DNA from: Pseudomonadota bacterium
GTDB taxonomy: Bacteria; Pseudomonadota; Gammaproteobacteria; Burkholderiales; Ferrovaceae
Length of the DNA stretch: 7,263 bases
Direction: 5' to 3'
NCBI GenBank assembly: GCA_021811005.1
Contig: JAJZPY010000099.1
Location: forward strand, 1 to 7,263
In this document: piece by piece, positions 6,765 through 7,263 of the stretch
Layout: every line of letters starts with the position of its first letter
Numbering within the stretch: position 1 is the first letter of the stretch
The notes under the pieces: model-generated
Told to the model about the DNA's origin: nothing
What the model saw: the letters and a program-made list of their open reading frames with translations, nothing else
Database searches by the model: none
Program-made: the position numbers and the translations under genes

Positions 6765-7263
6765 AAATCGCTGTATTGCCCGGTGACGGCATCGGGCCGG
6801 AAATCGTTGCGGAAGCCCTGAAAGTTCTGGGCCACTTCCAGTCGGAAGGCGTTTCGATCGAAACCGAGACGGGAGATATCGGTGGCGTGGCCGTGGATCG
6901 CCACAAGGATCCGTTGCCGGCCTCCAGCCTGGAGACATGCCGCAAGGCGGATGCCATTCTGTTCGGGTCCATCGGCGGCCCCCAGTACGACACGCTGCCG
7001 CGCGAGCTGCGTCCGGAGCGCGGGCTGCTGCGCCTGCGCAAGGAGCTGGATCTGTTTGCCAACTTGCGTCCGGCACAGGTGTTTCCCGAACTGGCCGAAG
7101 CTTCGAGCCTGAAGGCGGAAATCGTGTCCGGCCTCGACATCATGATCGTGCGCGAACTGACGGGCGACATCTATTTCGGCGAACCGCGCGGCATCAGCCG
7201 CAATGCGGCCGGCGAACGCGTGGGCATCAACACCATGGTGTACAGCGAGTCGGAAATCCGGCG
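6761..7263 (+). CDS. leuB: 3-isopropylmalate dehydrogenase, N-terminal part (runs off the right edge)
   Basis: LeuB oxidises and decarboxylates 3-isopropylmalate to 2-oxoisocaproate with NAD, the step after LeuCD. The frame is open from the ATG to the window edge, giving 167 complete codons of an expected 350-360. The protein begins MKIAVLPGDGIGPEI, the standard family start. Visible features: GSIGGPQYD at 69-77; GLLRLRKELDLFANLRP at 88-104, whose Arg93 and Arg103 correspond to the substrate-binding arginines 94 and 104 of the Thermus enzyme; and VRELTGDIYFGEPRG at 130-144 with Arg131 and catalytic Tyr138. The later lysine and aspartates of the active site lie outside the window. The start codon overlaps the leuD stop by 4 bases and is preceded by GGAGGAG. 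Isocitrate or tartrate dehydrogenase relatives are ruled out by the LeuB-type loop and the gene context. Confidence 0.96.
   Translation, partial: MKIAVLPGDGIGPEIVAEALKVLGHFQSEGVSIETETGDIGGVAVDRHKDPLPASSLETCRKADAILFGSIGGPQYDTLPRELRPERGLLRLRKELDLFANLRPAQVFPELAEASSLKAEIVSGLDIMIVRELTGDIYFGEPRGISRNAAGERVGINTMVYSESEIR

Noticed and set aside
5574..7076. A 500-codon open frame on the minus strand, antisense to leuC, leuD and leuB
   Set aside because: It spans parts of three well-identified genes and their junctions, has low-complexity Gly/Ala/Arg/His composition, and has no family motif. It is a by-product of GC-rich codon use.

Overview
The window looks like ordinary, well-conserved chromosomal housekeeping DNA from a GC-rich proteobacterium, most likely a betaproteobacterium of the order Burkholderiales. 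That placement is an inference from the 5S rRNA 3' half, the protein sequences, the strong GC bias at third codon positions, and the compact promoters. Genus cannot be fixed from the sequence alone. I found no mobile element, CRISPR array, tRNA, defence or toxin gene, and no unknown gene.

Layout. Bases 1-60 are the 3' half of a 5S rRNA gene on the + strand, so the window begins at the end of a ribosomal RNA operon. A strong hairpin at 86-123, with A-runs on one side and T-runs on the other, lies between that operon and two genes that converge on it from the other strand. These two minus-strand genes are maeB (NADP-type malic enzyme with a C-terminal phosphotransacetylase-like domain, 755 aa) followed 4 bases later by an LD-carboxypeptidase of peptidase family S66 (326 aa). 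They are probably cotranscribed. A 110-base divergent intergenic region separates maeB from aroC.

On the + strand from 3507 come aroC (chorismate synthase, 366 aa), then a 90-base gap holding a second promoter candidate, then leuC, leuD and the first 167 codons of leuB, which runs off the right edge. leuC and leuD are 12 bases apart; leuD and leuB overlap by 4 bases (ATGA). leuC and leuD encode the two subunits of isopropylmalate isomerase, and leuB the following dehydrogenase, so three genes cover the two leucine-pathway steps after isopropylmalate synthase. leuA is not in the window. aroC supplies chorismate for aromatic amino acids, folate and quinones.

The least ordinary signals are regulatory and small. 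An imperfect inverted repeat straddles the candidate -10 element of aroC, and a similar promoter arrangement (GCTATGT exactly 40 bases before the start codon) occurs at both aroC and leuC. No new biological system is visible. All intergenic stretches are shorter than 300 bases.
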